The notes below the pieces were generated by a model, which was not told the origin of the DNA, did no database searches, and saw only the letters and a list, made by a program, of their open reading frames with translations. A stretch of 64,000 bases of DNA from Arthrobacter sp. U41 (GTDB taxonomy: Bacteria; Actinomycetota; Actinomycetes; Actinomycetales; Micrococcaceae): positions 2,480,001 to 2,544,000 of the forward strand of contig NZ_CP015732.1 of NCBI RefSeq assembly GCF_001750145.1, in the 5' to 3' direction. Below, piece after piece: positions 53,799-61,662 of this stretch; the stretch's first letter is position 1; each line of letters begins with the position of its first letter. The position numbers and the translations under genes are program-made.

Positions 53799-55355
53799 TC
53801 AGGCTACGGCCCCCTGAAAGTGTTTTTCGATGATCCCTTTGATGTCGTCATGGCAGCCGCCGCACCCTGTCCCGGCGCGGGTGGCGCCTGAAACTTCGGC
53901 CACCGTCCCGCAGCCGTCGGTCACCGCAGCAGCGATCCTGATCCCGCTCACACCGGCACACCGGCATACGGTCCGTTCGGGGTCAGTAGCCCCGGCAGAT
54001 GCCGCCTGGTCCGGTCCGTCGAGGCGCAGCAGCAGTGACCGGTCCGCCGGGAGTTCGGCGCCGCGCTCGAAGAGCTGCACCAGCTCGGCCGCGGTGCGGG
54101 GCATTCCCACGGCCACCAGGCCTTCAAGCACCCCGGCGCGGGTGGTCATCTTCACGTAGCGGCCGTGCTCGGGATCGGCCCACTGTGCGATCTGCAGCCT
54201 GGCCCGGCCATTCACGGCGCCGGCGGTCAGGGCTTCCTCGTCCCACGGCTCCGCGTCGTTGTCCCCGGCCACCGCCATGTTCATGCCGCGCGCCTTGAGC
54301 ACCACCACGGCCGGCAGTTCGGCCGGCAAGGGAAGCAGTGCCTCGGCATCCGGAGCCCCGGAAGCCAGCAGCGTCAGGTACCCGGCGAGCCATTCGGCCT
54401 GCCGCCAGCCCGGCCCGACCAGCCCGGCCGGACCACGCGCGGTCCGGCACTGAAGGCATTCCGGATCGGGGCAGCGGACTTCGGCGCAGTCGCCGATCGC
54501 GAAGATGTGCGGCTCGTGGTGGGCCCGGAGCTTGTGGTCCACCAGGATCCCGGCGCCGGTGGAAAGCCCGCAGCCCTCTGCCAGTTCGGTCCGGGGACGG
54601 ACGCCGCAGGAGAGCACCAGCAGGTCACCGTCGATCGCGGAACCGTCATCGAGCAGCAGCGCCGAGAAGCCGCCGTCGGGCCCGTTGTGTTCCACGCCGG
54701 TGGAGCGGGCATTGCCGGCCACCCGCACGCCGCAGTTCCGCAGCGAAGCCGCGAGGACGGCGCCGCCGCCACGGTCGATGTTGCGGCCCAGCGGATGCGG
54801 GCCGTTGTGCACCACGGTGACGGTGGCGCCTTCCTCGGCCGCGGCGAGGGCCGTCTCCAGGCCCAGCACGCCGCCGCCCAGCACCACCACGCGCTTGCCG
54901 CCGGCCACCGCCGCCTGCAGCACCGACGCGTCGCGCAGGTCCCGAAGCGCGGTCACGCCTGGCGGCAGGACAGGCGCGGCAGGGTCCGGGTTGAGCCCGG
55001 TGAGGTTGGGGATCACCGGGCGGGAGCCGGTGGCGAAGACCAGCCGGTCGTAGCCGGGGGAGGTGCCGTCGCTGAGGATCAGCTGTTGCCGGGCGCGGTC
55101 CACCCGGCGGACCCGGACGCCGAGCCGGACGTCGACGCCGCCGTCAATCAGCGCCGCGGCGTCGGACAGTGCCAGGGCCGACGCCGTGGTCCGGCCGACG
55201 CCGAGGTCCGCCACGAGCACGCGGTTGTAGGCGGCCTCGGCCTCCTCACCGATCACCGTCAGGTGGGCGAGCCCGCCGCGGACTGCAGGCAGCAGCTCGT
55301 CGACCAGCCGTGCGGCCACCGGCCCGAAGCCCACAACAACAATGCGCTCTGTCAT
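53799..55355 (-). CDS. nasB: NasB-like electron-transfer flavoprotein
   Basis: The 518-aa FAD/NAD(P)-dependent oxidoreductase has FAD motif VVVGFGPVAARLVDEL (about 5-20), NAD motif VVVLGGGVLGLETALAAAEE and FAD motif HIFAIGDCAEV. A C-terminal Bfd-like [2Fe-2S] domain carries CRCAGVSG and GTGCGGCHDD. It has no siroheme module. The architecture fits the electron-transfer subunit of assimilatory nitrate reductase (NasB), passing electrons from NAD(P)H to NasA. The start overlaps the nasA stop as ATGA, so the pair is coupled. Confidence 0.9.
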   Translation of the reverse strand: MTERIVVVGFGPVAARLVDELLPAVRGGLAHLTVIGEEAEAAYNRVLVADLGVGRTTASALALSDAAALIDGGVDVRLGVRVRRVDRARQQLILSDGTSPGYDRLVFATGSRPVIPNLTGLNPDPAAPVLPPGVTALRDLRDASVLQAAVAGGKRVVVLGGGVLGLETALAAAEEGATVTVVHNGPHPLGRNIDRGGGAVLAASLRNCGVRVAGNARSTGVEHNGPDGGFSALLLDDGSAIDGDLLVLSCGVRPRTELAEGCGLSTGAGILVDHKLRAHHEPHIFAIGDCAEVRCPDPECLQCRTARGPAGLVGPGWRQAEWLAGYLTLLASGAPDAEALLPLPAELPAVVVLKARGMNMAVAGDNDAEPWDEEALTAGAVNGRARLQIAQWADPEHGRYVKMTTRAGVLEGLVAVGMPRTAAELVQLFERGAELPADRSLLLRLDGPDQAASAGATDPERTVCRCAGVSGIRIAAAVTDGCGTVAEVSGATRAGTGCGGCHDDIKGIIEKHFQGAVA

Positions 55356-57565
55356 GACGCACCTTCTTTCTGCAGTTCAATGGCGTGGAGAGTGGCAGCG
55401 CCGGGCCGGACCCAGACGTGGCTGAACTTGAATTCCGGCATCCCGGAGATCGGATCCGTGGCCGCCTCCGTGAGCCGGTTGGCGCTCTCCAGCTCCGGGA
55501 AGTGGAACGGCAGGAACACCGTTTCGGGCCGGATGTCCGTGCTCAACTCGGCGCGGCAGGATACCTCGCCGCGCCCGTTGGAGATCGAGACGACGTCGCC
55601 CTCGGCGATGCCCTGCGCGGCGGCGGCCGCCGGATGGATCTGCAGCCGCGCTTCGGGCTGGGCCGCGGCCAGGGCGGCAACCCGGCGGGTCTGGGCGCCG
55701 GACTGGTAGTGCTCCATCAGCCGCCCGGTGATCAGGGTCATCGGCCTGCCGGCCCGGTCCGCCGCGGCTGCCGCGCCGGCGGAAACCGAAGAAGCAGCAC
55801 GACGGCGGGGCGTCACCGGAGTGAACACGGCCCGCCCGTCCGGGTGGGCGAAGGAGTCCAGGAAGAGCCGCGGGGTCCCGGTGCTGCCGGCGGGATAGGG
55901 CCAGTAGGCGGCCTCGCCGCGGTCCAGCATGGCGTAGTCGATCCCGGCATAGTCGGCCAGGCCGCCGGAGGAGGCGAGCCGGAGTTCCTCGAAGACGGTC
56001 TCCGGGTCCTCGCTGAACGTCGAGGGGGCGTCCAGCAATTCGGCCAGCCGGGTCATGATCCACAGCTCGCTGCGTACCCCGGGCGGGGGAGCGATCGCGC
56101 GGCGGCGGCGGAGCACCCGGCCCTCGAGATTGGTCAGGGTGCCTTCCTCCTCGGCCCATTGGGTGACCGGCAGGATCAGGTCAGCCTCGGCGGCAGTCTC
56201 GGAGAGGAAGAAGTCGCAGACCACCAGGAAGTCCAGGCTCCGCAGTCCGGCGATCACGGCGTTGGCGTCCGGCGCGGAGACCGCCACGTTGGCGCCGTGC
56301 ACAAAGAGGCAGCGGACGCCGTCGGGCTGTCCCAGGGACTTCAGGAGCTGGACGGCGGGGAGGCCGGGTCCGGGGATGAGCGCCTCGGGAACGCCCCACA
56401 CCGCGGCCATGTGGGCGCGGGCGGCGGGGTCGGTGATCTTGCGGTAGCCGGGGAGCTGGTCCGCTTTCTGGCCGTGTTCGCGGCCGCCCTGGCCGTTGCC
56501 CTGGCCGGTGAGGGTGCCGTAGCCGCTGCGGGCGGAGCCGGGCAGGCCCAGCAGCAGGGCGAGGTTGATGGCGGCGGTGGCGGTGTCCGTGCCGTCGACG
56601 TGCTGTTCCACGCCGCGGCCGGTGAGGATGTAGCTGCCGCCCCGGCGGGAGCCGTCGGCGAGCCGGCGGGCGGTGTCCCGGATCAGTCCGGCCGGGACGC
56701 CGGTGAGGGACTGCACTCGTTCGGGCCAGTAGGAGGCGACGCTGCGGGCCAGGGCGTCGTAGCCGGCGGTGCGGGCGCCGATGTAGCCGGCGTCGGTGAG
56801 GCCCTCGTGGATCACGACGTGGGAGAGGCCCAGCAGCAGCGCGAGGTCGGTGCCGGGCAGCGGCTGCAGGTGCAGGCCGCCGCCGTCGGAGGTGAACGCG
56901 GCGGTGGCAGAGCGGCGGGGGTCCACCACGATCAGGCCGCCGGCGTCGCGGGCGCCCTGCAGGTGCTGCACAAACGGCGGCATGGTCTCGGCAACGTTGG
57001 AGCCGAGCATCAGGATGGTGCTGGCGGTATCGAGGTCCGCCAGCGGGAACGGCAGGCCGCGGTCCAGGCCGAAGGCGCGCATTCCGGCGGCCGCGGCTGA
57101 GGACATGCAGAACCGGCCGTTGTAGTCGATCCGTGAGGTGCCCAGGGCCAGCCGGGCGAACTTGCCCAGCTGGTAGGCCTTCTCGTTGGTCAGCCCGCCG
57201 CCGCCGAAGACTCCGACGGCGTCCGCCCCGTAGCTGGCCTGGGTGGACTTCACCGCTTCGGTGACTGAGGCCAGGGCCTCCTCCCAGCTGACCGGGCGGT
57301 GGACGCCGTCGGCGCCCCTGAGCAGCGGTTCGGTGACGCGGCCGGGGTGGTTCAGCAGCGACGCGGAGGTCCAGCCCTTGCGGCAGAGTCCGCCGCGGTT
57401 GGTGGGGAAGTCGCGGCCGGCCACGTCGAGGAGGGCTGCGGCCGGCTGCTCCGGCACGGGGTCTGACCCCGGCTGTGGAGCCGGGGTCAGAGCCGCTGGT
57501 GTGGTGAGCGTCATGGCGCACTGCAGGGCGCAGTAGGGGCAGTGCGTGGCGGCGCCGTTGGTCAT
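55352..57565 (-). CDS. nasA: Assimilatory nitrate reductase catalytic subunit
   Basis: The 737-aa Mo-bis-MGD oxidoreductase reduces nitrate to nitrite in the cytoplasm. The N-terminal [4Fe-4S] ligands are C9, C12, C16 and C61. The Mo-ligand Cys lies in NGRFCMSSA, and the pterin-binding regions (VGVFGGGGLTNEKAY, ILMLGSNVAETMP, LTGRGVEQHVDG) and the C-terminal molydopterin-dinucleotide domain follow. The gap of 44 residues between C16 and C61 is longer than usual. It contains a Pro/Ala-rich insert whose DNA is a perfect palindrome. It starts one base after narK ends. Confidence 0.95.
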   Translation of the reverse strand: MTNGAATHCPYCALQCAMTLTTPAALTPAPQPGSDPVPEQPAAALLDVAGRDFPTNRGGLCRKGWTSASLLNHPGRVTEPLLRGADGVHRPVSWEEALASVTEAVKSTQASYGADAVGVFGGGGLTNEKAYQLGKFARLALGTSRIDYNGRFCMSSAAAAGMRAFGLDRGLPFPLADLDTASTILMLGSNVAETMPPFVQHLQGARDAGGLIVVDPRRSATAAFTSDGGGLHLQPLPGTDLALLLGLSHVVIHEGLTDAGYIGARTAGYDALARSVASYWPERVQSLTGVPAGLIRDTARRLADGSRRGGSYILTGRGVEQHVDGTDTATAAINLALLLGLPGSARSGYGTLTGQGNGQGGREHGQKADQLPGYRKITDPAARAHMAAVWGVPEALIPGPGLPAVQLLKSLGQPDGVRCLFVHGANVAVSAPDANAVIAGLRSLDFLVVCDFFLSETAAEADLILPVTQWAEEEGTLTNLEGRVLRRRRAIAPPPGVRSELWIMTRLAELLDAPSTFSEDPETVFEELRLASSGGLADYAGIDYAMLDRGEAAYWPYPAGSTGTPRLFLDSFAHPDGRAVFTPVTPRRRAASSVSAGAAAAADRAGRPMTLITGRLMEHYQSGAQTRRVAALAAAQPEARLQIHPAAAAAQGIAEGDVVSISNGRGEVSCRAELSTDIRPETVFLPFHFPELESANRLTEAATDPISGMPEFKFSHVWVRPGAATLHAIELQKEGAS
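57462..57491. repeat. Perfect palindrome inside nasA
   Basis: Two 13-bp perfect arms (57462-57474 and 57479-57491) with a GTGG loop make a 30-bp hairpin, exactly ten codons, within the nasA Fe-S loop insert (residues about 25-35). In-frame palindromes of this sort are normally seen between genes. Confidence 0.85.
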
Positions 57566-57566
57566 G

Positions 57567-59003
57567 TTAGACGTGTCCCATCGCGTTTCGGTTGGCGTTG
57601 CGGATGTAGCAGAACCAGCACACGGCCAGCATCAGGACGTAGGCCCCGACGAAGCCGTAGAACGCGGGGGTGTAGGAGCCGCTGGCGCTGTTGGAGGCGT
57701 TGAGCACCTGCGGGATGACGAAGCCGCCGTAGGCGCCGATGGCCGAGATCAGGCCGAGGGCCGAGGAGGCGAGGCGCTGGGTGGTGACGGTGCTGGCGCC
57801 GGACTTGGCTGCCCGGCTGGAGGTGGCGAAGATGATCGGGATCATCCGGTACGTGGCACCGTTGCCGAAGCCGCTGGCGGTGAAGAGCAGCAGGAACAGG
57901 CCAAGGAAGAGCCAGAAGTTCTTCAGCGGCAGGGTCCAGACCATGGTCAGGGTGATGACGGCCATCGCGGCGAACGCGGCGACGGTCATCCGGGCGCCTC
58001 CCATGCGGTCGGCCATGCGTCCGCCGTAGGGGCGGGCCAGCGAGCCGACCAGCGGGCCCAGGAACGCGAGGGACAGGGCCACGGTGCCGACGCCGATCGA
58101 GGAGAATGCCGGGAAGTAGTCCTTGATGAGCTTGGGGAACACGCCGGCGAAGCCGATGAACGAGCCGAAGGTGCCGATGTACAGCAGCGCCATGATCCAC
58201 AGGTGGGGTTCCTTGAGCGCGGCGAGCGAGCCGGCGACGTCGCCCTTGGCGCTGGTGAGGTTGTCCATGTACTTCCATGCGCCGAAGGCGGCGAGCAGGA
58301 TCAGCGGGACCCACATCCAGCCGGCCATGGGCAGGTTCACGGTGCCGGCAGCCAGGAGGGTGATGGCGATCGGAACGGCAAGCTGTGCGACGGCGGCGCC
58401 GAGGTTTCCGCCGGCGGCGTTCAGGCCCAGCGCCCAGCCCTTTTCGCGGGCCGGGTAGAAGAAGGTGATGTTGGCCATCGAGCTGGCGAAGTTGCCGCCG
58501 CCAAAGCCCGCCAGGGCCGCCACGAACAGCATGGTGCCGAACGGGGTCTCCGGGTTGGAGACGCACATGGCGAGTCCGATCGAGGGGATCAGCAGCAGCA
58601 GGGCCGAGACGATGGTCCAGTTGCGGCCGCCGAAGCGGGGGACCATGAAGGTGTAGGGGATGCGGAGGGTGGCGCCGACCAGGCTGGGCATCGAGATCAG
58701 CCAGAAGATTTCTGAGGTGGTGAAGGTGAAGCCGGCGGCGGGCAGCTGGACGACCACAATCGACCACAGCTGCCAGACCACAAAACCCAGGAACTCGGCG
58801 AAGATGGACCAGTTCAGGTTCCGCTTGGCGATGGAGCGGCCCTGGGACTCCCACTGTTCCTTGTTCTCGGCGTCCCAGTTGGCGATCCAGCGGCCGGGAC
58901 GGTATTCAAGGGCGGGGCCGCCGAGGGTGGTGCCGGCGTCGAGTCGGGGGGAAACGCCGGGGGAGACGCCGGTATCGGCGCTCGCAGTTCGTTCAGCAGT
59001 CAC
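57567..59003 (-). CDS. narK: Nitrate/nitrite transporter NarK
   Basis: The 478-aa major facilitator of the nitrate-nitrite porter family has about 12 membrane helices. The two family signatures are present: AGFGGGNFASSMANITFFYP (helix 5) and GLNAAGGNLGAAVAQ nearby. The first 65 residues form a hydrophilic N-terminal extension. It leads the operon narK-nasA-nasB, with one base and a four-base overlap between successive genes. A GlnR-like site lies 69 nt upstream of ATG 59003. Confidence 0.95.
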   Translation of the reverse strand: MTAERTASADTGVSPGVSPRLDAGTTLGGPALEYRPGRWIANWDAENKEQWESQGRSIAKRNLNWSIFAEFLGFVVWQLWSIVVVQLPAAGFTFTTSEIFWLISMPSLVGATLRIPYTFMVPRFGGRNWTIVSALLLLIPSIGLAMCVSNPETPFGTMLFVAALAGFGGGNFASSMANITFFYPAREKGWALGLNAAGGNLGAAVAQLAVPIAITLLAAGTVNLPMAGWMWVPLILLAAFGAWKYMDNLTSAKGDVAGSLAALKEPHLWIMALLYIGTFGSFIGFAGVFPKLIKDYFPAFSSIGVGTVALSLAFLGPLVGSLARPYGGRMADRMGGARMTVAAFAAMAVITLTMVWTLPLKNFWLFLGLFLLLFTASGFGNGATYRMIPIIFATSSRAAKSGASTVTTQRLASSALGLISAIGAYGGFVIPQVLNASNSASGSYTPAFYGFVGAYVLMLAVCWFCYIRNANRNAMGHV

Positions 59004-59071
59004 GGGGACCTCCTTTGGGGATGTTGTCCTTCCAAAGTAGGGAATCCGCGTTTCCGGGACCCTCGCCGTTT

Positions 59072-59087
59072 GTTAACGTGCTGTGAC
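59072..59087 (-). promoter_or_regulatory. GlnR-like site upstream of narK
   Basis: On the minus strand GTCAC-N6-TTAAC matches the AC-N9-AC rule for actinobacterial GlnR sites, 69 nt from the narK start. The second half-site is imperfect (TTAAC instead of GAAAC), so the match is weaker than at nirB. Confidence 0.55.
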
Positions 59088-59170
59088 GTTTGCCTATCGG
59101 CGCGCTTGTGGCGGCGTGAGGGGCGCTTCGGGGCGTAGTGTGATGACCACCACGTGAGACGAAATCAAAC

Positions 59171-59205
59171 GTCCAAATAGTGGACTGCTTGTCCATCGAA
59201 TGGAC
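59171..59205. promoter_or_regulatory. Four-half-site operator array before MHS transporter
   Basis: GTCCA-N5-TGGAC-N5-GTCCA-N5-TGGAC starts at 59171, 59181, 59191 and 59201, with alternating orientation at exact 10-bp steps. It lies 83-118 nt upstream of the transporter ATG and just upstream of a TATTAT at 59215-59220. It looks like a cooperative site for a dimeric repressor or activator, possibly IclR-type. Confidence 0.75.
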
Positions 59206-59288
59206 TGCGGGAACTATTATGTAATCCTACTTATCCCCATCTGGACGGCTTTTCAGCCGCGGTCCGGTCTTCATGAAAGCGCTACTAC

Positions 59289-60701
59289 ATGTCATCCACT
59301 GCCATTTCCGCAGAGCAGGGGTCCGCCCAACCGGTGAACTCGCGCGGCCGCGTCATCGTCGCCAGCCTGGTCGGCACCACCGTTGAGTTCTACGACTTCT
59401 ACGTGTACGCCACTGCGGCTGTGCTCGTGTTCCCCCGGCTGTTCTTCCCCGGCCAGAACGAGACCACCCAGCTGCTGAGCTCCTTCGCCGTTTTCGGCGT
59501 CGCGTTCATTGCACGGCCGCTCGGCTCCATCGTCTTCGGCCACTTCGGTGACAAGTTCGGCCGCAAGGGCACCCTGGTGGCATCGCTGCTGACCATGGGT
59601 ATTGCCACGTTCCTCATCGGCTGCCTGCCCACGGCCCTCGTGCCGGGCTGGGAATTCTGGGCTCCGGCCCTGCTGGTTGTCATGCGCTTTGCCCAGGGCC
59701 TTGCCCTCGGCGGCGAATGGAGCGGCGCGGCCCTGCTGGCCACCGAGAACGCCCCGGCGAACAAGCGTGCCATCTACGGCACGTTCCCGCAGCTGGGTGC
59801 ACCGATCGGCTTCATCATTGCCAACGTGATCTTCCTGGTCTTCAGCTACGCACTGTCCCCGGCGGCCTTCATGGAGTGGGGCTGGCGTGTGCCGTTCCTG
59901 CTCAGCGCGGTCATGGTTATCATCGGCCTTTACGTCCGGCTCAAGCTGATCGAAACCCCGGCCTTCACCAAGGTTCTGGAATCCAAAGAAGTTGCCAAGC
60001 TGCCGCTGGCCCGCGTCTTCAAGACCAGCTGGAACCAGCTGATCCTCGGCACGTTCATCATGCTCGCCACCTACGTGCTATTCTACCTGATGACAACGTT
60101 CACGCTGACCTACGGCACCCGCCCCGCCACCCTGGACGCAGCCAAGGCTGCAGCCGAGAAGGCAGGCAAGCCGATGACCGAGGCCGCAGCTGCCGCGTTC
60201 GTCCCCGGCCTGGGCTACACCCGCAACGACTTCCTCTGGATGCTGATTGCCGGCGTCGTGTTCTTCGGTATCTTCACCCTGGTCTCCGGCCCGCTGGCTG
60301 AGAAGTACGGCCGCCGCAAGATGCTGATCGCCGTGACCCTCGGCATCTTCGCGTTCGGCCTGCTCTTCATCCCGCTGTTCAGCGCCGGTTTCTGGGGCAC
60401 GATGTCCCTGCTGATCATCGGCTTCTCCCTGATGGGCCTGACCTTCGGGCCGATGGGTGCGCTGCTACCGGAGCTCTTCCCGACGAACGTCCGGTACACC
60501 GGCTCGGCCATCAGCTACAACGTCTCCAGCATCCTCGGTGCCGCCGTGGCACCGTTCATCGCGGTCTGGCTTTGGGAAATGGGCAAGGGCAGCCCCGGGC
60601 TGGTCGGCGTCTACCTCGCCTCCATGTCCGTGCTGACGCTGATCGCACTGTTCGTGAGCAAGGAAACCCGCGACCTGGAGTACACCAACAACGTGGCCTG
60701 A
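59289..60701 (+). CDS. MHS-family MFS transporter
   Basis: The 470-aa metabolite:H+ symporter subfamily member has 12 membrane helices. Signatures are VGTTVEFYDFYVYATAA at helix 1 (MHS hallmark), GHFGDKFGRKGTLVASL after helix 2 (MFS loop), and RFAQGLALGGEWSGAALLATENAP. A charged loop lies near residues 280-305. MHS carriers move carboxylates such as shikimate, proline/betaine, citrate, alpha-ketoglutarate or aromatic acids; the substrate is not readable here. An operator array sits upstream and a nested inverted repeat downstream. No catabolic partners adjoin. Confidence 0.92.
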   Translation: MSSTAISAEQGSAQPVNSRGRVIVASLVGTTVEFYDFYVYATAAVLVFPRLFFPGQNETTQLLSSFAVFGVAFIARPLGSIVFGHFGDKFGRKGTLVASLLTMGIATFLIGCLPTALVPGWEFWAPALLVVMRFAQGLALGGEWSGAALLATENAPANKRAIYGTFPQLGAPIGFIIANVIFLVFSYALSPAAFMEWGWRVPFLLSAVMVIIGLYVRLKLIETPAFTKVLESKEVAKLPLARVFKTSWNQLILGTFIMLATYVLFYLMTTFTLTYGTRPATLDAAKAAAEKAGKPMTEAAAAAFVPGLGYTRNDFLWMLIAGVVFFGIFTLVSGPLAEKYGRRKMLIAVTLGIFAFGLLFIPLFSAGFWGTMSLLIIGFSLMGLTFGPMGALLPELFPTNVRYTGSAISYNVSSILGAAVAPFIAVWLWEMGKGSPGLVGVYLASMSVLTLIALFVSKETRDLEYTNNVA

Positions 60702-60720
60702 CGCTTTTCCCACGGCTTCG

Positions 60721-60833
60721 GCTGACGCTCCAGCCCGGTTACTGAAGGAAATGCCCGGCGTGTTCACTGAACACGCCGGGCATTTCCGTGTCGGCAGCGG
60801 AATGCGGGAAAGTAACCGGGCAGGAGCGTCAGC
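60721..60833. repeat. Nested inverted-repeat element
   Basis: Outer arms at 60721-60743 and 60811-60833 match over 22 of 23 positions. Nested inside is a perfect hairpin with 18-bp arms (60747-60764 and 60770-60787). The whole 113-bp unit lies between the convergent transporter and amidotransferase genes. It is more elaborate than a terminator and looks like a repetitive extragenic element. Confidence 0.85.
60747..60787. terminator. Inner hairpin acting as terminator
   Basis: Eighteen-bp perfect arms with a CACTG loop lie 45 bp after the transporter stop, with convergent genes on either side. It contains ATTTCC on the right arm but no long T-run. Confidence 0.7.
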
Positions 60834-60863
60834 GCCCGGACCGGGCAGTGCCAGCGGTCAGAG

Positions 60864-61595
60864 TTAGCGGGCGTAGCGCTCCACGAAGTTGCGCAGGATC
60901 TTCATCGGTTCCGTGGCAGTGAAGCGCCGGGCGTCCTCCATCAGAATTTCGGCGGATTCCGGCGGGAAGTATCCGGCGTGGCGGTAGATATCGATCCTGG
61001 TGACCAGACCCTGAGCATCGAGCTCGGGGTGGAACTGGGTGGCATACAGGTTGGTCTTGATCCGGAACATGTGCACCGGGCAGGCAGCGGAGCTGGCCAG
61101 GAGGACCGCGTGGGCGGGGAGGAGGGTGCAGGCTTCCTTGTGGCCGGTGAAGGCCGTGAAGCTCTCCGGCAGCCCCCGCAGGAGGGGATCGAGCAGCCCT
61201 TCTTCCGTCAGCTTGATGGTCACGCCGCCAAGCCCCTCGCCGTAGGTCCGGTCGATCACCGCGCCCTGGTGCCGGCCCAGCGTGCCGACCCCGTAGCAGG
61301 CGCCGAAAAACGGGAAATCCTCCGGCACGATCCGGTCGAGCAGGGCCGCGAGCTCATGCTCCACCCGGTGCTGGACGTCGCTTTTTTGCTCGGCGGGGTC
61401 GCTGGAGGTGAACGGGCTCCCGCCCACAATCACACCGGAGTAGTCGGAGAGTTCCAGCCGGGGCAGCGGGGCGGCCTCCATCCGGATGCGCTTCAGCTGC
61501 GAGGGTTCGAGCCCGCCGTAGCGCAGGTAGGCTTCGTATTCGTTCTCGGCGGCGGCGTCCTCGGCCCGGGAGGCGAGGAGCAGAAATGGCTTCAC
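60864..61595 (-). CDS. Class I glutamine amidotransferase
   Basis: The 243-aa protein resembles GMP-synthase glutaminase domains. The nucleophile Cys is in FFGACYGVGTLG, the catalytic His in YATQFHPELD with a downstream Glu. SGVIVGGSPFTSSDPAEQKS precedes the active site. It stands alone without a synthase domain, as in the GuaA-like amidotransferases of unknown acceptor. I chose GTG 61595 (KPFLLLASRAED); 30 upstream codons are Pro/Arg-rich and unlikely. The gene is on the same strand as the carboxylase, 67 bp downstream of it. Confidence 0.88.
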   Translation of the reverse strand: MKPFLLLASRAEDAAAENEYEAYLRYGGLEPSQLKRIRMEAAPLPRLELSDYSGVIVGGSPFTSSDPAEQKSDVQHRVEHELAALLDRIVPEDFPFFGACYGVGTLGRHQGAVIDRTYGEGLGGVTIKLTEEGLLDPLLRGLPESFTAFTGHKEACTLLPAHAVLLASSAACPVHMFRIKTNLYATQFHPELDAQGLVTRIDIYRHAGYFPPESAEILMEDARRFTATEPMKILRNFVERYAR

Positions 61596-61662
61596 AGACC
61601 CAGTCTGCACGGGCGGAACGCAGGGGCGCCAGAGGCGCGCCTGTGTCCCGGGACTCGTGCGG

